Source: Peptostreptococcaceae bacterium
GTDB taxonomy: Bacteria > Bacillota > Clostridia > Peptostreptococcales > Peptostreptococcaceae
Direction: 5' to 3'
DNA: 33,315 nucleotides
NCBI GenBank assembly: GCA_029983575.1
Contig: JASBZE010000010.1
Coordinates: 1 to 33,315 of the forward strand
How positions within the stretch are numbered: the stretch's first letter is position 1; each line of letters opens with the position of its first letter. Under the pieces are notes generated by a model. That model searched no databases. It was not told the DNA's origin and saw only the letters and a program-made list of their open reading frames with translations. This document shows positions 25,055 to 33,315 of this stretch, one piece after another. Position numbers and translations under genes: made by a program.

Positions 25055-25990
25055 ATGAAATCAAAGATTAGTTCAAAAAAAGTCAAGAGAATTTCTTTGG
25101 ACCTGGGTCTTAGCACCCTGGGTATTACCGACCCTTTTTTTGACGAAAACTTATATAAACTACTAAAGAAGAGAAGCGATAACTTCGGTTTTACTGAGTT
25201 TGAAAGTGGTGACTTGGTACTAAGATCTGATCCTTCTCATCTTTTGGAAGGAGCGAAGTCTGTGATAGTCTTCGCTTTTCCGTATTATAGCGGAGAAGTA
25301 GAAAAAAAACGCTCTAACCTTTCCATATACTGTAGGATGAAAGACTATCACATTATTATAGACGAATTTTTAGATAAGTTCATTTTAGAGTTAATGAATA
25401 TATTAAAAGAGGACTCCAAAGAGCTTAAATTCAAAAAGTTTGCAGATACCTCAAATATATGTGATAGATATCTCGCTTACAAGGCTGGACTAGGATATTA
25501 CGGTATCAACAACACACTTATTAATGATAGGTATGGCTCATATTTTTTTATCGGAGGACTTATAACAAATTTAGAATTAGAGTATGATGAGCCACTAAAA
25601 AAAACTTGCCTAATGTGTATGAAATGCATGGAAAACTGCCCGGGCGGGGCAATTGGAAAAAACTACGAATTTGATTCTAGAAAATGCGTATCTTATTTAA
25701 CTCAGAAAAAGGAACTCACTGATGAGGAAGAAAAAATCGTATCAAGAGGAAAATCCGCTTTTGGATGTGACGTCTGTCAGAGAGTATGTCCTCACAATAG
25801 AGACATTGACGAGGTGGCGTATGAATATTTTAAGGAAGATATACTATCATACATAGGAAAAGAAGATATCGAGGAACTATCCAACAAAAAGTTCAAGCTA
25901 AAATATGGAGATAGGGCTTTTTCATGGAGAGGTAAAAAAATATTACAAAGAAATCTAAAAATAATATATAATGGTAATGATGGAAGGTGA
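25055..25990 (+). CDS. queG: Epoxyqueuosine reductase
   Basis: QueG reduces epoxyqueuosine to queuosine at the wobble base (position 34) of GUN-anticodon tRNAs, using cobalamin and two 4Fe-4S clusters. The ferredoxin-like cysteines are Cys185, 188, 191 and 195 (CLMCMKCMENCP) and Cys238, 241 and 245 (CDVCQRVCPHN), with Cys211 nearby. Asp131 (FADTSNICDR) is the likely proton donor. At 311 residues it is shorter than the roughly 380-residue B. subtilis and E. coli proteins and lacks most of the C-terminal HEAT-like region. It lies 6 nt before nth. Confidence 0.9.
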   Translation: MKSKISSKKVKRISLDLGLSTLGITDPFFDENLYKLLKKRSDNFGFTEFESGDLVLRSDPSHLLEGAKSVIVFAFPYYSGEVEKKRSNLSIYCRMKDYHIIIDEFLDKFILELMNILKEDSKELKFKKFADTSNICDRYLAYKAGLGYYGINNTLINDRYGSYFFIGGLITNLELEYDEPLKKTCLMCMKCMENCPGGAIGKNYEFDSRKCVSYLTQKKELTDEEEKIVSRGKSAFGCDVCQRVCPHNRDIDEVAYEYFKEDILSYIGKEDIEELSNKKFKLKYGDRAFSWRGKKILQRNLKIIYNGNDGR

Positions 25991-25996
25991 TAGTTA

Positions 25997-26632
25997 ATGA
26001 AATCAAAGTACCAGGTTAGATCCATTTTGGATAGTCTGGAAAAAATGTATCCGGACGCTAGATGCGAGTTAGACTATACTACACCTTTTGAGCTATTGAT
26101 TGCGACAATTCTTTCGGCACAGTGCACTGACGTAAGGGTCAATATGGTGACGGCTGATATGTTTAAGAGATATAATACGGCTGAAGATTTTAACGAGCTG
26201 CCGATAGAGACAATAGAAAGAGAGATAAAAACCTGTGGTCTGTATAAGGCCAAGGCAAAAAATATAAAAAAGGCTTCAAAAGCTATTGTCAATGAGCATT
26301 CGGGCAAAGTTCCCTCTACTATGGAAGAGCTTCTGAAACTTCCCGGTGTGGGGAGAAAAACGGCCGATGTAGTTTTAAGCAATGCTTTTGATGTTCCTGC
26401 AATAGCCGTAGATACTCACGTTTTTAGAGTTGCAAACAGAATAGGTTTAGTGGATGAAAAAACTCCTGAAAAGACAGAGTTCGCTCTGATGGACACCATT
26501 CCAAAGAGGCGTTGGTCAAAAACCCACCATCTTCTTATATTTCATGGAAGAAGGACATGTAAAGCTAGAAATCCACTTTGCCAAGAATGCGAAATAAAAA
26601 GAAGATGTGATTACTATAAGGAGACGAGGTAG
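25997..26632 (+). CDS. nth: Endonuclease III (DNA glycosylase/AP lyase)
   Basis: This 211-residue base-excision repair enzyme removes oxidised pyrimidines. The helix-hairpin-helix LPGVGRKTADVVL contains catalytic Lys121, and Asp139 is in VDTHVFRVANR. The C-terminal 4Fe-4S loop C188-x6-C195-x2-C198-x5-C204 is intact. GGAAGGTGA inside the end of queG serves as ribosome site, suggesting translational coupling. Confidence 0.96.
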   Translation: MKSKYQVRSILDSLEKMYPDARCELDYTTPFELLIATILSAQCTDVRVNMVTADMFKRYNTAEDFNELPIETIEREIKTCGLYKAKAKNIKKASKAIVNEHSGKVPSTMEELLKLPGVGRKTADVVLSNAFDVPAIAVDTHVFRVANRIGLVDEKTPEKTEFALMDTIPKRRWSKTHHLLIFHGRRTCKARNPLCQECEIKRRCDYYKETR

Positions 26633-26633
26633 T

Positions 26634-27104
26634 ATGGAGTTAAATATTGTGCTAGTGGAGCCGGAGATTCCACAAAATACAGGAAACATAATAAGGACTT
26701 GTGCCAATACGGGGGCTAGGCTTCATATGGTCAGACCGTTTGGCTTTCAGTTGACAAGTAAGAAGTTAAAGAGGGCTGGTCTTGATTACCACGATTTGAC
26801 TGATGTAAAAATGTATGACAGCCTAGATGAATTTTTTGAAATAAATAAGGGAGCTAATTTTTTCTTTGCCACAACCAAGGGAAAGAAAGATCATGCCGAA
26901 GTTGAGTACGAAGACGGCTGTTTTATATTATTTGGCAAAGAAACTGCAGGTCTTCCTGAATATGTGCTAGATATGGATAGGGATAGATGTATTAGAATTC
27001 CAATGAGAGACATAGAAAAGGCTAGGTCTTTGAATTTGTCAAATTCTGTTGCAGTCGTAGCTTATGAAGCTTTAAGACAACATGGATTTGAAGGATTAAG
27101 ATAA
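26634..27104 (+). CDS. trmL: tRNA (cytidine/uridine-34-2'-O)-methyltransferase, TrmL-like
   Basis: A 156-residue SPOUT-fold methyltransferase that 2'-O-methylates the wobble nucleotide of certain tRNA-Leu. The three SPOUT motifs are visible: PEIPQNTGNIIRTCANTG, FGKETAGLP, and IPMRDIEKARSLNLSNSVAVV. The minimal length without an extra RNA-binding domain fits TrmL rather than TrmH. I chose ATG 26634, one base after the nth stop and preceded by AAGGAGACGAGG; the frame is open further back inside nth. It is the last gene of the run. Confidence 0.9.
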   Translation: MELNIVLVEPEIPQNTGNIIRTCANTGARLHMVRPFGFQLTSKKLKRAGLDYHDLTDVKMYDSLDEFFEINKGANFFFATTKGKKDHAEVEYEDGCFILFGKETAGLPEYVLDMDRDRCIRIPMRDIEKARSLNLSNSVAVVAYEALRQHGFEGLR

Positions 27105-27120
27105 TAAATGTAATAATAAA

Positions 27121-27170
27121 ATTAAAATAAATTAACATAAATTAACATAAATTAATAATAAAATTAACAT
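27121..27170 (+). repeat. Short AT-rich tandem repeat in the trmL-degV gap
   Basis: The 10-mer ATTAACATAA occurs twice in tandem (27131-27150) and is flanked by variants at 27121, 27151 and 27161. The 94-nt gap shows no convincing terminator or promoter. Confidence 0.55.
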
Positions 27171-27198
27171 AGACGTCAAAAAACAAAGGGAGGGAACT

Positions 27199-28065
27199 AT
27201 GAGCGACATTAAAATTATTTGTGACAGTCTTTCGGACTTGACAGATGAGGATTTAAAAAAATATGACATCGACATGGTATATATAACTATTGTGATCGAT
27301 GGGGTTGAATACAAAGAGAGGCTTGAATTAAGCATAGATGAGTTTTATAAGAGATTGAGGGAAGAAAATGTCTACCCTACCACTTCTCAGGTGAGTTTCT
27401 CAGAATTTAAAGATATATTTAAAAAATACCTAGACCAGGGAAGACAGATACTTTATATTTGTGCTTCAAGCGCTGCTACAGGTACTTATCAGAGTGCTTC
27501 ACTTGCGAAACAGTATCTTGAAGATGAAGGTTATGACGTAAGCGGACTAAAGATAATAGATTCAATGCAATTAAGTTATGGAGTGGGTCTATTGTTACTT
27601 AAAGCCTGTGAGATGAGAGAAAATGGAGCTAGTCTAGATGAAATAGTAGAAGATATCGAAAAGGTAAAAGGGAATTATTCATATATTGTATTCTCCGTAG
27701 ATACTTTGGAATATCTAAAAAAGGGAGGAAGAATATCTTCTACAAAAGCGGCCCTAGGAAATATGCTAAATATAAAGCCTATTTTGTATATGAATGATAT
27801 TGGAACAGTAAGTCAGATAGGACATGCTAGAGGTAGAAAAAATCTAGCTTCTAAGATGATAGGATTTCTAAAAGAGGAAATTGGAGATACGATGCAAGGA
27901 AAGACACTCTACGTAGGTCTTAGTGATGGATTGGAAGAAGCCAAAAAAGTAGAGGAAAAAGTGGTTGAGGAGTTCAAACCGGACGACGTTAAATATATTA
28001 AGATTGGAGCTGGAATTGGAACTCACGGAGGACCGGGTATCTTTGCATTCTTTGTAAAAAGATAA
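27199..28065 (+). CDS. DegV family fatty-acid-binding protein
   Basis: DegV/FakB proteins bind a fatty acid and, in organisms with FakA, present it for phosphorylation. The 288-residue protein is full length. It has the N-terminal CDSLSDLT segment, the TTSQVSFSEF motif (residues 61-70) and the family C-terminal GAGIGTHGGPGIFAFFV. AAAGGGAGGG precedes the ATG. No fakA-like kinase is in this window. It is followed by mutS2 after 15 nt. Confidence 0.92.
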   Translation: MSDIKIICDSLSDLTDEDLKKYDIDMVYITIVIDGVEYKERLELSIDEFYKRLREENVYPTTSQVSFSEFKDIFKKYLDQGRQILYICASSAATGTYQSASLAKQYLEDEGYDVSGLKIIDSMQLSYGVGLLLLKACEMRENGASLDEIVEDIEKVKGNYSYIVFSVDTLEYLKKGGRISSTKAALGNMLNIKPILYMNDIGTVSQIGHARGRKNLASKMIGFLKEEIGDTMQGKTLYVGLSDGLEEAKKVEEKVVEEFKPDDVKYIKIGAGIGTHGGPGIFAFFVKR

Positions 28066-28080
28066 TCGGAGGTGTAGTGT

Positions 28081-30459
28081 TTGGACAACAAATCTATAAT
28101 GGCTCTCGAATTTAATAAAGTAGTGGATTGGCTAGTCGACTGTGCAGTGAGTAAGCCTGGAAAAGAGTTGGCGAGAAATATATCACCTTCTTCATCATAT
28201 GATGAGGTTGAGACATATTTGGCAGAAACGATGGAAGCTGAATCCATACTGTTTAAAAAGACAGTCTATTTAGATGGAATTTACGATGTGGGAGATTATG
28301 TAAAGAGGGCAGATAAGGGTTCATCTCTTGACACTATTCAATTGCTCAGAATAGGTCACATGATGAGATCTGCTAGAATAATAAAAAATAACCTCGGAAA
28401 ACCTGATGATGTTGAGGAAGACCCAACTCCGATAATAACATCGCTAGCAGGATGGATATTTACCCACAGAGATATTGAAGAGGATATATTAAACGCGATA
28501 ATAGGTGAAAATGAGATAGCTGACAGTGCTTCATTGGAACTGAGAAATATAAGGAGAAAGATAGTAAATAAAAACCAAAGTATTAGATCTAAATTAAACC
28601 AGATAATTACTTCTTCTTCATACCAGAAGTATCTACAGGATTCGCTGATATCAATTAGAGGAGACAGGTTTGTAATTCCTGTAAAATCAGAATACAGGTC
28701 AGTTATAAAAGGTATAGTTCATGATCAGAGTTCCTCAGGAGCGACCCTGTTTATCGAGCCAATGAGCGTTGTTGAGATGAATAATGAACTCAGAAAGCTA
28801 AGGCTTGACGAACAAGAGGAGATAGAAAGAATATTAGAAGAACTATCTCAAAGGGTCGGAGAGGTAAGTAGGGAAATAATTTCCAACATAGATGTGCTTT
28901 CTAAACTTGATTTTATATTTGCAAAGGGAAAACTCTCTATAAAAATGAAGGGAGTAACTCCTAAGTTAAACAAGAATAAACAGATTCGTATAGTAGGTGG
29001 CAGACACCCAATGATACCTAAGGAATCAGTGGTTAAAAATACCGTCTACATAGGGGAGAATTTTAATACCTTGGTAATAACAGGTCCAAATACGGGAGGT
29101 AAGACTGTAACGATTAAAATGGTCGGATTATTTTGTATGATGACTCAATCAGGTCTAAATATACCCGCCGATTATGGGACTAGTATGTGTGTTTTTGATA
29201 ATATTTTTGCAGATATTGGAGATGAACAAAGCATTGAACAGAGTTTGTCTACTTTTTCATCCCATATGACTAGAATAGTCGATATAATAAATAATGTTTC
29301 AAAGGATTCGATAGTTATATTCGATGAGCTAGGAGCAGGTACTGACCCGATAGAGGGAGCAGCTTTGGCAGTTTCAATACTAGAGAGGATTAAGTCTGTA
29401 GGAGCTTTATGTATAGCAACTACTCATTACAGCGAGTTAAAAAATTACGCTATTACTCAAAGTGGAATAGAAAATGCGGCTGTTGAGTTTGATGTAGAGA
29501 CTTTGAGTCCTACATATAAACTTTTGATAGGAGTACCGGGTAAGTCAAATGCATTTGAGATTTCAAAAAAACTTGGACTGCCAGAAGAAATAATACAAGG
29601 AGCTAAGGATAATATAAATTCAGACGAGATCAAGGTCGAAGATATAATACAAGGAATTGAAGAAAACAGAATAAAAGCACAAGAAGATAGAGATGAGGCC
29701 AAGAGGATAAAACTTGAGGCTGAAAGAATAAAAAGAGAGTACGACGAAAAATTAAATAAGTTTACTGAGAGCAGAGAAAAGATGATGAATAAAGCTAGGG
29801 ATGAGGCATTTTCTCTGACTCGCCAGACTAAAGAAGAGCTTGACGATATAATCAAAAAAATTAGAAAGCTAGAAAGAAAGAGGGCTTCTAAGGAAAAAAA
29901 TAGAGAAATAGAACAACTTAGAAACGAGATAACCTCTAAAATGGGAAATATAAGGCCAGTCGTAAAAAATATCGTAGACCCAAAAAAGAGTACTTCAAAT
30001 TTAACTAGTTTAAATAAGGGAGATAATATAAGAGTGATGTCGTTAAACCAGGACGGAACAGTTGTAAGTGCTGATGACGATAAAAAAGAGGCAGTAGTAC
30101 AGATAGGTGTAATGAAGATGACCCTGCCATATAAGGCTATGAAAATTATAGAAGATGATAAGAAATCGACAGTTACTGGAAGGACAAGAAAAGTAATAAG
30201 GTCAAAATCAGGTAATGTTTCAAGAAAACTAGATTTAAGAGGAATGAATTTAGAAGAGGCAATAATGGAAACTGAAAAATATATCGACGACTGTCTTCTA
30301 GCTGGTTTTGAAGAGGTCACTATAATTCATGGGGTAGGAACAGGAATATTAAAATCAGGTCTACAACCAATTTTTAAGAAAAATAAACATATTGAGTCAT
30401 TTAGACCGGGTGAATACGGCGAAGGTGGTATAGGAGTCACCATTGTAAGGTTTAAGTAA
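28081..30459 (+). CDS. mutS2: Endonuclease MutS2
   Basis: A 792-residue MutS-family ATPase. Residues to about 300 form the core and lever region. The ATPase has Walker A TGPNTGGKT (334-342) and a Walker B ending FDELGAGTDP. A long Lys/Glu-rich coiled coil (about 515-640) follows, and a C-terminal Smr nuclease domain (from about residue 715) has LDLRGMNLEEA and HGVGTGILKSGL. MutS2 lacks the mismatch-recognition domain and acts in ribosome rescue or in limiting recombination. The start is TTG 28081 with CGGAGGTG upstream. Confidence 0.94.
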   Translation: MDNKSIMALEFNKVVDWLVDCAVSKPGKELARNISPSSSYDEVETYLAETMEAESILFKKTVYLDGIYDVGDYVKRADKGSSLDTIQLLRIGHMMRSARIIKNNLGKPDDVEEDPTPIITSLAGWIFTHRDIEEDILNAIIGENEIADSASLELRNIRRKIVNKNQSIRSKLNQIITSSSYQKYLQDSLISIRGDRFVIPVKSEYRSVIKGIVHDQSSSGATLFIEPMSVVEMNNELRKLRLDEQEEIERILEELSQRVGEVSREIISNIDVLSKLDFIFAKGKLSIKMKGVTPKLNKNKQIRIVGGRHPMIPKESVVKNTVYIGENFNTLVITGPNTGGKTVTIKMVGLFCMMTQSGLNIPADYGTSMCVFDNIFADIGDEQSIEQSLSTFSSHMTRIVDIINNVSKDSIVIFDELGAGTDPIEGAALAVSILERIKSVGALCIATTHYSELKNYAITQSGIENAAVEFDVETLSPTYKLLIGVPGKSNAFEISKKLGLPEEIIQGAKDNINSDEIKVEDIIQGIEENRIKAQEDRDEAKRIKLEAERIKREYDEKLNKFTESREKMMNKARDEAFSLTRQTKEELDDIIKKIRKLERKRASKEKNREIEQLRNEITSKMGNIRPVVKNIVDPKKSTSNLTSLNKGDNIRVMSLNQDGTVVSADDDKKEAVVQIGVMKMTLPYKAMKIIEDDKKSTVTGRTRKVIRSKSGNVSRKLDLRGMNLEEAIMETEKYIDDCLLAGFEEVTIIHGVGTGILKSGLQPIFKKNKHIESFRPGEYGEGGIGVTIVRFK

Positions 30460-30574
30460 ATATTTAGATATTGTAAAGAAAAAGTAATATTATAAAAAAG
30501 TCAAATTTAAAATGGCTTTAAGCAGTATTGTAAATAATATAAAATATGAGCAATATTGATAGAAAGGCAATAAT

Positions 30575-31030
30575 ATGTACATGGTTTCAGCATGTCTATT
30601 AGGATGCGATTGTAAGTATTCTGGAGGAAATAATAGAAACGAAGACGTAATAAGTTTTTTACAGGACAAAGAATACATCAAGGTCTGTCCAGAAATCGAG
30701 GGAGGATTGAGCACTCCAAGAGAACCTAGTGAAATACTAGATGGTACAGGAAACGATGTATTGGCAGGCAACTCTAAGGTCATTACAAAAACGGGAGTTG
30801 ATGTAACGGATAACTTTGTGTTAGGAGCACAAAAAATTTTAAAAGAAGCTATATTAAATAAAGTAAAGATGGCAATATTAAAATCCAAGAGCCCATCTTG
30901 CGGTTGTGGTATAATATATGATGGTAGCTTTAGCGGTACTATAAGACAGGGAAATGGTGTAACGGCAGAACTACTATTAAAAAACGGGATAGACGTCTGT
31001 GATGAGAGCAGCTTTTGTCAAGGCGAATAA
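30575..31030 (+). CDS. DUF523 / TudS-like Fe-S protein (possible thiouracil desulfidase)
   Basis: The 151-residue protein matches the DUF523 family. Cys7 (SACLLG), Cys38 (VCPEIEGGL) and Cys109 (KSPSCGCG) fit the three cysteines that hold the 4Fe-4S cluster in TudS, a bacterial 2-thiouracil desulfidase. GVTAELLLKNGI near the C-terminus is also typical. The family role is known for some members only, so substrate remains inference. The gap from mutS2 (115 nt) is AT-rich without a clear terminator or promoter. GAAAGG is a fair ribosome site; ATG 30581 is an alternative start. Confidence 0.85.
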   Translation: MYMVSACLLGCDCKYSGGNNRNEDVISFLQDKEYIKVCPEIEGGLSTPREPSEILDGTGNDVLAGNSKVITKTGVDVTDNFVLGAQKILKEAILNKVKMAILKSKSPSCGCGIIYDGSFSGTIRQGNGVTAELLLKNGIDVCDESSFCQGE

Positions 31031-31043
31031 AGGAGATGAATAT

Positions 31044-32744
31044 ATGAAAGACTTTAAGCAGATAGTGGCAGAAAGTTTAAGCAAGTCGATAAAGGAAATA
31101 GATCAAAAAGAAATAGAACAGATGATAGAGGTGCCACCTAACAAGGATATGGGAGATTATGCTTTTCCATGTTTTAAACTGGCTAAGGTGTTTAGAAAAG
31201 CGCCGAACTTGATTGCAGAAGAACTGTCAAAAGAGATAGATATCCTTCCAGGTATAAGCGAAGTAAAAAACTTGGGAGGTTATGTGAATTTCTTCATAGA
31301 TAATTCTGAGCTTTCAAAAGGTGTAATCAAAAAGGTATTAGAAGAAAAGGACTATTATGGAAGAAGTGAAATAGGAAAGGGAAAAAGAGTTTTGGTTGAG
31401 TTTTCTTCCCCAAATATAGCCAAGCCATTTCACATTGGACATATAAGGACTACAGCTATTGGAAACTGCCTGTACAAATTATACGACTCACAGGGGTATG
31501 ATGTAGTAAGGATAAACCATCTTGGGGATTATGGAACTCAATTTGGTAAACTCATAGTTGCGTTTAAATTGTGGGGCAAAAAAGAGGAAGTTGAAGCAAA
31601 TCCAATCCCAGAACTTTTAAAGTTATACGTCAAATTTCACGACGTAGCAGAAGATAAGCCGGAACTTGAAGATCAGGCGAGGGAGTGGTTTGTGAAACTA
31701 GAAAATGGCGACGAGGAAGCTGTAGAACTTTGGCAATGGTTTAGAGATGAGTCCCTTAAGGAATTTGAAAGGGTATACGATATGCTCGATATACAGTTTG
31801 ATTCATATGCCGGAGAGAGCTTTTACTCTGACAAGATGCCAGCAGTGGTTGAAGAACTTGAGAAAAAGGACTTGCTAACTGAGTCTAAGGGAGCTATGAT
31901 AGTAGACTTGGAAAAGTTTAACCTTCCACCTGCCCTAATAGTTAAAACAGATGGATCTACCTTATACCTAACAAGAGATTTAGCTGCAGCGTTCTATAGG
32001 AAAAAGACTTATGATTTTTACAAGAGTATATATGTAGTTGGGGCTCAGCAGGAGCTTCACTTCCAACAATTGTTGAAGGTTATTGAGCTTATGGGTTATG
32101 AATGGGCAAAGGACATGATACACGTGCAATTTGGCATGGTAGCCCTTGAGGATGGAACCCTATCTACTAGAAGGGGAAGGGTAGTATTTTTAGAAGACGT
32201 ACTAAACAAAGCTGTAGAAAAAACAAAGGAAATTATCGAGGAGAAAAACCCAGAGGCTGGAGATATTGACGAGATAGCAAAAGAGGTCGGAATTGGAGCG
32301 GTAGTATTCCAAGAGTTATCAAACAGTAGAATGAAAGACTATACATTCTCATGGGAAAAGACTCTTAGCTATGAAGGTGAAACCGGACCATATGTTCAGT
32401 ACACACATGCTAGAACCTGTGCAGTGCTTAGAAAATCTGATATAGAGCCCACTGCTGATATAAACTACGAACTATTACAAGACGAATCCAGCATAGAAGT
32501 GCTAAACATTATTGAAAATTTCAATAAGGTAATATTAAATGCAATCAGTAAAAATGAGTCACATCACATTACTAGATTTTTATTGGATCTATCTCAGGCA
32601 TTTAATAAGTTCTACCATAATAATCATATAATAGGCGAGGATAAGGAGCTTGAAAAAGCTAGAATTGCCTTAGTTGATTGCGTTAGACAGACTATAAAAA
32701 ATGGGTTGGCATTACTAGGAATGAAGGCCCCTAACAGGATGTAG
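31044..32744 (+). CDS. argS: Arginyl-tRNA synthetase
   Basis: This class I synthetase of 566 residues charges tRNA-Arg. It has the N-terminal additional domain (to about residue 110), the HIGH motif at 130-133 (AKPFHIGHIRTTAIGN), INHLGDYGTQFGKL, and an anticodon-binding domain with the DALR-type end. The KMSK loop is replaced by LSTRRGRVVFLEDVL, as is normal in many bacterial ArgRS. I chose ATG 31044 after AAGGAGATGA; the frame extends back into the preceding gene but lacks a ribosome site there. A strong terminator follows. Confidence 0.96.
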   Translation: MKDFKQIVAESLSKSIKEIDQKEIEQMIEVPPNKDMGDYAFPCFKLAKVFRKAPNLIAEELSKEIDILPGISEVKNLGGYVNFFIDNSELSKGVIKKVLEEKDYYGRSEIGKGKRVLVEFSSPNIAKPFHIGHIRTTAIGNCLYKLYDSQGYDVVRINHLGDYGTQFGKLIVAFKLWGKKEEVEANPIPELLKLYVKFHDVAEDKPELEDQAREWFVKLENGDEEAVELWQWFRDESLKEFERVYDMLDIQFDSYAGESFYSDKMPAVVEELEKKDLLTESKGAMIVDLEKFNLPPALIVKTDGSTLYLTRDLAAAFYRKKTYDFYKSIYVVGAQQELHFQQLLKVIELMGYEWAKDMIHVQFGMVALEDGTLSTRRGRVVFLEDVLNKAVEKTKEIIEEKNPEAGDIDEIAKEVGIGAVVFQELSNSRMKDYTFSWEKTLSYEGETGPYVQYTHARTCAVLRKSDIEPTADINYELLQDESSIEVLNIIENFNKVILNAISKNESHHITRFLLDLSQAFNKFYHNNHIIGEDKELEKARIALVDCVRQTIKNGLALLGMKAPNRM

Positions 32745-32754
32745 AAATGATATG

Positions 32755-32805
32755 CGCGGAGAAATTGACTTTTTTAAGTTTTATTTTTCCGCGATTTTGT
32801 TTTTT
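32755..32805 (+). terminator. Terminator of argS
   Basis: CGCGGAGAAA (32755-32764) pairs with TTTTTCCGCG (32784-32793), with one G-T pair, and ATTTTGTTTTTT follows. Confidence 0.85.
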
Positions 32806-33042
32806 AACAATACAATTAATCGCAGATTGCAAAAAATAATCATAAAATATATACTCTGTGAAAAACATTTCCTAAAAATTTGCTATATATAGGTTCATAT
32901 TCTATAGTCAAAAATATCGATGTTTTCATATGGAAATATTTAATAAATTTTTTTTCTGTATAGATAAAAACAATAACATTGAAATATAAATGTTTTTAAA
33001 GTAATGACTATATTTTTAGGTCAATTTCTGATTTTTTTAGTA
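32806..33042. other. AT-rich gene-free spacer
   Basis: No ORF of note lies in these 237 nt on either strand. A weak AACATT/AATGTT hairpin followed by TTT (about 32978-33000) is the only structure I see. The stretch separates the argS terminator from the consensus promoter at 33043. Confidence 0.5.
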
Positions 33043-33070
33043 TTGACATATAGGTCCGCTGTTATATAAT
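33043..33070 (+). promoter_or_regulatory. Consensus promoter near the right edge
   Basis: TTGACA at 33043-33048, a 16-nt spacer and TATAAT at 33065-33070. Both hexamers are perfect. The transcript would start near 33077 and leave the window. Confidence 0.8.
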
Positions 33071-33076
33071 AGAAAT

Positions 33077-33315
33077 GAGAGAAAAAAGTTTTTTTATACA
33101 AAGTATTGAGCTTAAATTTTGTGAAGTATTGTAAAATAGCGAAATCTAGGTGAGAAAAAAAGCAAATAAGATTGCAAATTAATGGAATTGATGCGAAAAC
33201 TAGGAGGAATCGTAAGGTTATAAGTTAGTATCTGTACTATTTTTTGTAAACGTTAATAAAGAAATGGTGTTATTAATTAAAGTATTCGATGAATACGATA
33301 ATGGCACCATATTTT
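33077..33315 (+). ncRNA. Structured leader or non-coding RNA, cut off by the window edge
   Basis: The roughly 240 nt after the consensus promoter hold no long ORF. There is a 13-codon ORF (33182-33223, MELMRKLGGIVRL), a ribosome-like AGGAGG at 33202 inside it, and a LacI/cre-like TGTAAACGTTAATA at 33245-33258. Near the edge, ATGGTGTTATTA (33264-33275) pairs over 12 positions with 33299-33310, enclosing a second perfect hairpin GTATTC-GAT-GAATAC (33282-33296), then ATTTT. This looks like an intrinsic terminator, either ending a small RNA or attenuating a gene to the right. I match no known riboswitch class. Confidence 0.45.

Noticed and set aside
29457..30320. A 287-codon open frame on the minus strand inside mutS2
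   Set aside because: It mirrors the Lys/Glu-rich coiled-coil and Smr part of mutS2, reads as Ser/Phe/Ile-rich sequence with no domain, and has no ribosome site. It is a composition shadow.
33245..33258. A CcpA cre site
   Set aside because: TGTAAACGTTAATA resembles cre but ends in T-A where the consensus has C-A, and the gene it would control is outside the window. It is mentioned only as a possible operator.

Overview
The window is chromosomal DNA of a low-GC, Gram-positive-type obligate anaerobe. The signs are AT-rich spacers, AGA/AGG arginine codons, strong AGGAGG-type ribosome sites, frequent TTG/GTG starts, a T-box leader, MutS2, DegV and a selenocysteine-containing glycine/sarcosine/betaine reductase subunit. 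The mix suggests a Stickland-fermenting member of the Clostridia/Tissierellia (for example a Peptoniphilaceae relative). This is inference; there is no rRNA gene to fix it.

Layout. (1) 1-6050: a complete ribose uptake operon, rbsR-rbsK-rbsD-rbsA-rbsC-rbsB. It starts at a TTGACA-N17-TATCAT promoter with a LacI-type palindrome at the expected transcription start and ends at a strong terminator. (2) 6050-8340: an accessory patch with one unrecognised protein, one small membrane protein, a tandem array of four ~120-bp hairpin units and a fifth inverted hairpin 1.3 kb away that shares a 46-nt core with the first. (3) 8315-15483: a phenylalanine T-box followed by pheS, pheT, a long ZapA-like protein and a class A penicillin-binding protein with 12-18 nt gaps. 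(4) 15500-17240: a DUF1461 membrane protein, a small Cys-rich protein and free-standing rpsD with its own leader. (5) 17262-18071, minus strand: an omega-amidase/nitrilase-type hydrolase. (6) 18349-21601: grdX, then both subunits of a reductase 'component B'. The second subunit reads through an in-frame UGA (Sec347) with a SECIS-like hairpin. Components A and C are not in the window. (7) 21600-27104: an ornithine cyclodeaminase-fold dehydrogenase, signal peptidase I, a nucleoside kinase, queG, nth and trmL, closely spaced. (8) 27199-32805: degV, mutS2, a TudS/DUF523 protein and argS. (9) 32806-33315: a gene-free end holding a consensus promoter and a structured, non-coding transcript start that runs off the window.

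Most of the window is recognisable housekeeping or catabolic DNA. The parts least explained by known families are the hairpin array and its inverted copy (6807-7285 and 8144-8207), the structured transcript at 33077-33315, the orphan component-B module whose substrate the sequence does not reveal, and the placement of cell-envelope/division genes behind a Phe T-box.
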